NCBI GenBank assembly: GCA_023807065.1
Contig: JAJJLU010004569.1
Span: 1 to 11,569 of the forward strand
Length of the DNA: 11,569 bases
Direction of reading: 5' to 3'
From: Isotricha intestinalis
Lineage: Eukaryota; Ciliophora; Litostomatea; Vestibuliferida; Isotrichidae
Below, one piece after another: positions 7,280 to 11,569 of the stretch. Each line of letters starts with the position of its first letter. The first letter of the stretch is position 1. Under the pieces are notes generated by a model. It saw only the letters and a program-made list of their open reading frames with translations, had not been told where the DNA came from and did not search any database. The position numbers and the translations under genes are program-made.

Positions 7280-9211
7280 TCTTATAATTGTAATGGAAAG
7301 ACAAATATTGAATTTATTGAAAAAATAAAAGATTTAAATAATAATGATAAAACTAAAGAAAGTAGAAGTCAAATTAATGATATAAGTGCCAATTATAATG
7401 ATGTTGATAAGGAAAAAATATATAGCAATTATCCTAAAACTTTTGGAGATTATAAAATTAGAATATTCATTTATTTAATTTATAGTGATAAAGAAGTTTT
7501 ACAATAAGGAAAAAGAAATATCAACAATAGTAAAAAAAATACATTAACAAATAAAGATAAAAAAGAACAAGCATTAACAAATATATTGTCAATTATACCA
7601 GCAATGGTTCAAAATTTAATGGGAGGTAAAAAACTCAACATAAAATATTTAAGAAGTTCAAAATAAAGAAAAAGAAAATAATATAAATTAATCAATAGCA
7701 TTAGAAGCATCAATAAATAATTATGTAAAGAGTGACTCACCATCAGATTCAGATGAAGAAGATGATATAGATAACATAATTCAATATTCAAGTAGTGATT
7801 TGGATTTTAATAAAAATGAGAATTATTTTAATGATAGTTCTCAACATTATTTAAGAAATAATATTAAAATAATGCATTATTCAATTAAAGATAGAGATAA
7901 TATATCTAATCATATTATTATATGTGGATTACATGTTTCTTTATTTCATTTTAATTTACCTTTAAGAGTAAAGTATTTACAAGAAGATGTTTTAAAATGG
8001 ATTCTTATTTTAGCTCAATCTTTACCTCAACATTTATTTGAAGCTTTTATTAATTTTCTAGGATTATTTTTATACAAGGTTAACCGCTTTTACCTGCAAT
8101 TTATTTATATCTACTTTTTAAATGTTGATAAAGTAGTTATTTTATATAGTTAAAGAAAAGCAAATAGACAAATTTCTATTAGTCAATTACATGATAATAA
8201 TTTTAATTCATATAGTGAAGAACAAATGTTAGATGCTGAAACAATTTTTATATATAAAGCAATAAAAAAATGTAATAAAAAAATATAAATAATGACAGAA
8301 TTAATTTGTACAAATAATTTTGAATATTTATTAACTACTTAAAATTTGCAACAATTATTTTATAAACAAGATAATCAATCTTCATAATATGAATTTACTC
8401 CTTTATATGCATCTGGAGAAGTTCTTATTCCTTCAATTATTGATAGATTAACTTGTCAAAATTATTATAATCCATATATTGTAACTATATTAAATTTATT
8501 ATTAAGTGGTGAGAAAGTTAAACATTCTATTAAAACTGAAAATTAGAAGAGTTTTATTTTATTTCAAATTCAAATTTATATTTAGTAAAAATTCCTGATG
8601 CACATGTTAATAAATCATATGGGGAATTTTTTTATTAAGATATCATTCAATTGGTATTGGACTTTATAGGAAAATTATTATTGAAAGTTTTTATTATGTT
8701 TAGATAATCCAAAAAAAACGACTTTATTAAGAGATTCTTATTTTATATTTGTTTTAAGTAATAATATCAATATTTTAGATTTAGTTGATGAAAGATTAAT
8801 TATTAATGATGAGAATGATTTAAGTCAAAATGATTCTAATTCTAATTCAGATTCTGTTATCGAAGATTCTCATGAATAAAATATAAATTCAAGAGAAAAG
8901 GGAAAAATTTCAAAACAAGATACAGGGATTTCAAATAGGAAAAGAAATACAAAAAAAATATTTGAAAACGCCCCTATTGAAAAATATTCAAAAAATGATT
9001 TATTTATCAAATCAATTGCAAAGATGGAACAAAAAAAAGATAATATATCTTCAAATTATTCACAAGTTGAAAGAATTCAACAAACAATTGAAAATATTAA
9101 AAATGATTTATTATCAGTTAAAGAAGGATTTGTTGGATTACCAATTATATTGATAATATAATTCATAAAGAAGTTGATAGTGAAATAATGATATATTTAA
9201 CTAAAAATTAA
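7280..9211 (+). pseudogene. Broken, 5'-truncated Slo/BK-type calcium-activated potassium channel (cytosolic RCK region)
   Basis: The remains match the cytosolic gating region of BK-type channels. They begin with a charged linker holding an acidic run (SDSDEEDDID, about 7740). NHIIICG (7908-7928) opens the nucleotide-fold-like RCK domain, and LPLRVKYL follows at 7956. FINFLGLFL continues after a frame slip as QG(stop)PLLPAIY at 8075-8104, then NVDKVVIL. Next are MLDAETIFIYKAIKKCNKK (8226), IMTELICT, YEFTPLYASGEV (8388) and TCQNYYNPYIVTILNLLL (about 8450), the block typical of the BK alpha-subunit family. Then come IPDAHVNKSYGE (about 8591), HSIGIGLYR, and LLRDSYFIFVLS (about 8722). Membrane spans and pore are absent. 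In-frame stops are all TAA: 7505, 7641, 7650, 7689, 8081, 8151, 8286, 8340, 8385 and 8877. Frameshifts lie near 7630, 8072, 8110, 8543, 8630, 8690 and 9145. After the last, the frame closes at TAA 9209-9211. No function can remain unless the frames are rescued. Confidence 0.78.
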
Positions 9212-9349
9212 TAAATTTTTAAATGATTTATTTTTTTAATATTAAGTTAATTTAATTTTGAAAAATTCTGGAACTTAAATATTCATTAATTTTTAACCAT
9301 ATATATGATATAAAAAAATTAATATTTTTAAAATAAAAATTTAAAGCTT

Positions 9350-10969
9350 ATGATAAAACGAACATCCTTGTCTAATTCCTATAATACGAATGATTGTTCA
9401 TATAATGTAAATTATTTGAATTTTGAATCTTTTCCAATTAATTCACCTAACGGAAAAGCATCTATATATCATAATCATGATATAATTAATTTACAAGCAT
9501 GTTCGAATTGGTTTCTTAATTTATCATATATATCTAATAAAAATAAAAGAATTAATTCTCGAAATTTTTTAGGGGTTATTGAAAAAAAAAATATTTTTTC
9601 ATTTTCTAATGAACAAAATATTTTACCTTATGAATTATCTTCCTATCTTCCAATTGATGTAAAAGAATATCAACGTTTTGTTCTAGATAATAATCATCAA
9701 AAAATTCCTTTATTAATGACATTTGATTTTAATAATACACAAAATTCTCAAAATAATGGATTCTTTACAAAAATTACAAATAATTATTCATCAAATACTT
9801 TTGAATTAGAACTCAATGGAGAATTAAATGAAAATAATAACAAAATTTTTAAAGAAAACATTAATTTTAGAGTTAACGGTTTTGATATTATAAAATCTAT
9901 TAGAAATAAAATAAATGAAGTTACTATATTAATTATTAATTCTTGTAAAGAAGATTATTTTTATTTTGATACTTATGTATTTAATAATGTTCAATGTTCA
10001 TTTGGAATTAATTTTTCTATATCAAGAGAGAATTTGATAAATTATATAAATTTTGGAGGCAATTATTCTTTTTATGATTTTAATATCCGAATTACAAAAT
10101 TATATATTAATTATAATTTACCTATTATTGTTTTCTCTAATTTGAATAATAAAATCAATAATTTTGAGAATGATCCTAAATATATTAATAAATTGTTTCC
10201 CAATTCAATTTGCAATATAAATATTTTTTTTACAAATACAACACCTTTCATAAATGAATCAAATCAAATTAATGTTAATAATTTTTTAAAATCATTTTCA
10301 AATTTTTCTAAATATGGAATTGAATGTTTATTTAAAATTGATTTTTATAATTATATTAAAATATCATATTTTCCAATTTTGAGTAGAATATATTTAAATA
10401 TAAATAATATTAAATCTCCAAATAAATCAACTAAAGATTCTTCAAATAATAATTCAACTGTAAATTACTTTTCTTTTTTTCAAAATGATGAACAATTTAT
10501 TGATCCTCAAAAAATTTTTATCGAAGAAAATTTTAATTCTAAATTTCCAAATTATAATGAACAAATAAATAAAGTATTTGAAACTCATCCTGAGTTTGAT
10601 ATTATTAATTTAGAAGATATAGGAAAGGATTCATATTTTAGTATAATATGGTTTCCCAATTATCAATCAAAAGATAATTTACCAATAATCTCTTTTGAAG
10701 TTTTTTATTTATATAAAACTGGAATTAATGATTCACATTTTTTAAATATATTAGGGGTTATTGAAAGAAATGGATTAGAACTTGGAAATAATTTTCCAAA
10801 TTATAATTTTGATTATTTTTGGTTTTCTGATATGAATTATAGACAAGGTAGTTATATTAATAATTATTATAATAATATTCTTGGACTTTATTATTCTATT
10901 AATAAAAATAATTATTTACAATTAAAAAATAATATACAAAAAATTCTTAACATAGAATATTCAATCTGA
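9350..10969 (+). CDS. DUF789-like protein of unknown function
   Basis: An intact 539-residue frame from an ATG after an AT-rich leader to TGA at 10967-10969. The C-terminal half resembles DUF789, a family described mainly from plants and of unknown biochemical role. FLKSFSNFSKYGIECLFKI (312-330) parallels the family's ..ESF.EWSAYG.GVPL block, and IKISYFPILSRIYL (336-349) parallels its ..YYVPYLS.IQL block. HPEFDIINLEDI (413-424) is followed by YFSIIWFPNYQ (429-439) in the place of the family's W..VAWYPIYR signature. LPIISFEVFYLY (444-455) and ILGVIER (467-473) match the order of its last strands. The N-terminal half (LGVIEKK at 74-80, LPYELSSYLPID at 92-103) may be a diverged duplicate of the same fold. 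No signal peptide or membrane span is seen. The protein is Asn- and Ile-rich; all Gln are CAA and all three Trp are TGG. The spacer from 9212 to 9349 is the only upstream room for a promoter. Family assignment is by pattern, without a search. Confidence 0.68.
   Translation: MIKRTSLSNSYNTNDCSYNVNYLNFESFPINSPNGKASIYHNHDIINLQACSNWFLNLSYISNKNKRINSRNFLGVIEKKNIFSFSNEQNILPYELSSYLPIDVKEYQRFVLDNNHQKIPLLMTFDFNNTQNSQNNGFFTKITNNYSSNTFELELNGELNENNNKIFKENINFRVNGFDIIKSIRNKINEVTILIINSCKEDYFYFDTYVFNNVQCSFGINFSISRENLINYINFGGNYSFYDFNIRITKLYINYNLPIIVFSNLNNKINNFENDPKYINKLFPNSICNINIFFTNTTPFINESNQINVNNFLKSFSNFSKYGIECLFKIDFYNYIKISYFPILSRIYLNINNIKSPNKSTKDSSNNNSTVNYFSFFQNDEQFIDPQKIFIEENFNSKFPNYNEQINKVFETHPEFDIINLEDIGKDSYFSIIWFPNYQSKDNLPIISFEVFYLYKTGINDSHFLNILGVIERNGLELGNNFPNYNFDYFWFSDMNYRQGSYINNYYNNILGLYYSINKNNYLQLKNNIQKILNIEYSI
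9569..10766 (+). repeat. 16-bp direct repeat within the DUF789-like gene (ends at 9569-9584 and 10751-10766)
   Basis: The 16 bases ttaggggttattgaaa occur twice in the same reading frame, encoding LGVIE near residues 74 and 468. A GGGG run is rare in this DNA, so the match stands out. It could be the last trace of an internal domain duplication, or convergence on the same strand motif. Confidence 0.55.
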
Positions 10970-11053
10970 ACAAGTATTTATGATAATTGTAAATTTATTC
11001 TTTCTGAAAAAAAGAATTTTATAATATATGATTGTAAAATAATGAATATATAG
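10970..11053 (+). other. Open in-frame continuation after the DUF789 gene's TGA
   Basis: After the TGA at 10967-10969 the same frame stays open for 27 codons, to TAG at 11051-11053. It reads protein-like: TSIYDNCKFILSEKKNF, then IIYDCKIMNI. If the TGA were once TGG, or is read through as Trp, the protein would be 567 residues. In sequence this AT-rich, 27 open codons by chance is uncommon but not rare, so this is suggestive only. Confidence 0.35.
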
Positions 11054-11477
11054 TTTCTAATGTATATAGGTTAGATAATGTATTTTCATATATTAAATAA
11101 ATTTAATTTACTATAATTTCTGTTATTAAGTTTAAATTTATTTACTTTATTAAAAAAATCTAACTTTTAATTTTTTTTATTTATTTCTAATTTCCCTTTT
11201 TTAATATTTAATAAAAATATATATTAATTTTATTAAATATTTATTTTCATTCAATTATTTTTTATATATTTTTAAAATATTTTAAACACAAGATTTTTAT
11301 TTTTATATAACATCTTTTTTTTTAACAATTATAAGTAATAAAAAGTTATTATATTAAAATTTATATTTGAAAAATGTTCATTTCATTAATTCAATTTCTC
11401 ATATTCAAAAAACAATTATAATAAAGAAACATTACACTCCAGTAATATTTATATATAAAAAAATCAAAATAAATTTT
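11054..11477. other. AT-rich intergenic spacer between convergent genes
   Basis: About 420 bp of A and T runs with no frame, RNA gene or conserved motif that I can support. It lies between the 3' ends of the plus-strand DUF789-like gene and the minus-strand gene at the right edge, so it should hold both 3' ends and polyadenylation signals. AATAAA-like strings are too common here to single one out. Confidence 0.5.
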
Positions 11478-11511
11478 TTAATTTTCATATTCAAACAATT
11501 TCATATTCAAA
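11399..11511. repeat. Three copies of tcatattcaaa (11399, 11485, 11501)
   Basis: The 11-base word occurs at 11399-11409, 11485-11495 and 11501-11511. The last two are 16 bases apart inside the 3' end of the right-edge gene, where they encode parts of its last residues on the minus strand. The first lies in the spacer. This is probably a small local duplication. Confidence 0.4.
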
Positions 11512-11567
11512 TCAGAAAGTATATAAGGATATTTCTGACAAAGAATAAAATATGTTTGATTTGTACT
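11478..11567 (-). CDS. C-terminal end of an unrecognised protein (runs off the right edge)
   Basis: On the minus strand one frame is open from the window edge to TAA at 11478-11480. It gives 29 residues with balanced, protein-like composition: STNQTYFILCQKYPYILS then DLNMKLFEYEN. The other two minus-strand frames stop sooner or read less naturally, and the spacer beyond the TAA is plain AT-rich DNA. The stretch is too short to assign a family. Its Gln codons are CAA and CAG, as in the intact genes. It would be convergent with the DUF789-like gene. Confidence 0.45.
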   Translation of the reverse strand, partial: STNQTYFILCQKYPYILSDLNMKLFEYEN

Positions 11568-11569
11568 TC

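Noticed and set aside
7609..9153. Small open frames at 7609-7791 (minus) and 8962-9153 (plus)
   Set aside because: Both overlap the better supported channel reading in another frame or strand and have low-complexity composition; they are shadows.
5159..9211. Introns as the explanation for the frame breaks
   Set aside because: Homology continues without a gap across most breaks, which need only one or two bases, and no matching GT...AG pairs remove the stops.
1..11569. Ciliate-type nuclear code (UAA/UAG = Gln) for the whole window
   Set aside because: The UPF1 and DUF789-like genes have more than 50 Gln codons, none TAA or TAG, and the window's clean genes end at TAA or TGA. It is kept only as a possibility for a foreign origin of the broken loci.
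1..11569. Transposons, CRISPR arrays, tRNA or rRNA genes
   Set aside because: No transposase or reverse transcriptase motif, long terminal or inverted repeat, regularly spaced repeat, or tRNA-like arms were found on reading both strands.

Overview
This is very AT-rich eukaryotic DNA (roughly four-fifths A+T by eye, with many A and T runs), most likely from the nuclear genome of a protist or an early-branching fungus-like lineage. The evidence is an RNA helicase with the UPF1 cysteine/histidine domain, a eukaryotic protein kinase, a P4-type lipid flippase, a Slo/BK-type potassium channel and a DUF789-like protein. Proteins are rich in Asn, Lys, Ile and Tyr. No introns, tRNAs, rRNAs, CRISPR arrays or transposon ends were recognised. 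The species cannot be named from this window.

Layout, left to right: a kinase-like gene runs off the left edge (minus, 1-440; its HRD motif reads HGN). Next come decayed plus-strand coding remains of an unrecognised gene, possibly a membrane protein (513-1637). A decayed minus-strand gene with a CBM20 starch-binding module follows (1542-2390), then an intact compact UPF1 helicase (minus, 2557-5025). A broken P4-ATPase (minus, 5159-7270) meets a broken BK-type channel (plus, 7280-9211) head to head, and both lack their 5' halves. An intact DUF789-like gene (plus, 9350-10969) has an open continuation after its TGA. An AT-rich spacer leads to the 3' end of one more minus-strand gene at the right edge.

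Two classes of coding sequence are interleaved. The kinase, UPF1 and DUF789 genes use the standard code over long frames, with every Gln as CAA or CAG and every Trp as TGG. The four other loci are broken by single-base frameshifts. Their in-frame stops are mostly TAA/TAG where Gln reads naturally and sometimes TGA where Trp reads naturally. The simplest reading is gene decay dominated by C-to-T and G-to-A change, since CAA, CAG and TGG are the codons such change turns into stops. Three Ala-to-Val and one Cys-to-Tyr change at normally conserved sites fit CpA-to-TpA mutation. Reassigned stops or foreign DNA read in another code remain possible. The intact genes cover mRNA surveillance (UPF1), probable signalling (kinase) and unknown function (DUF789); the lost ones are a flippase, an ion channel, a starch-binding protein and perhaps a membrane protein. 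No operon-like logic is visible.
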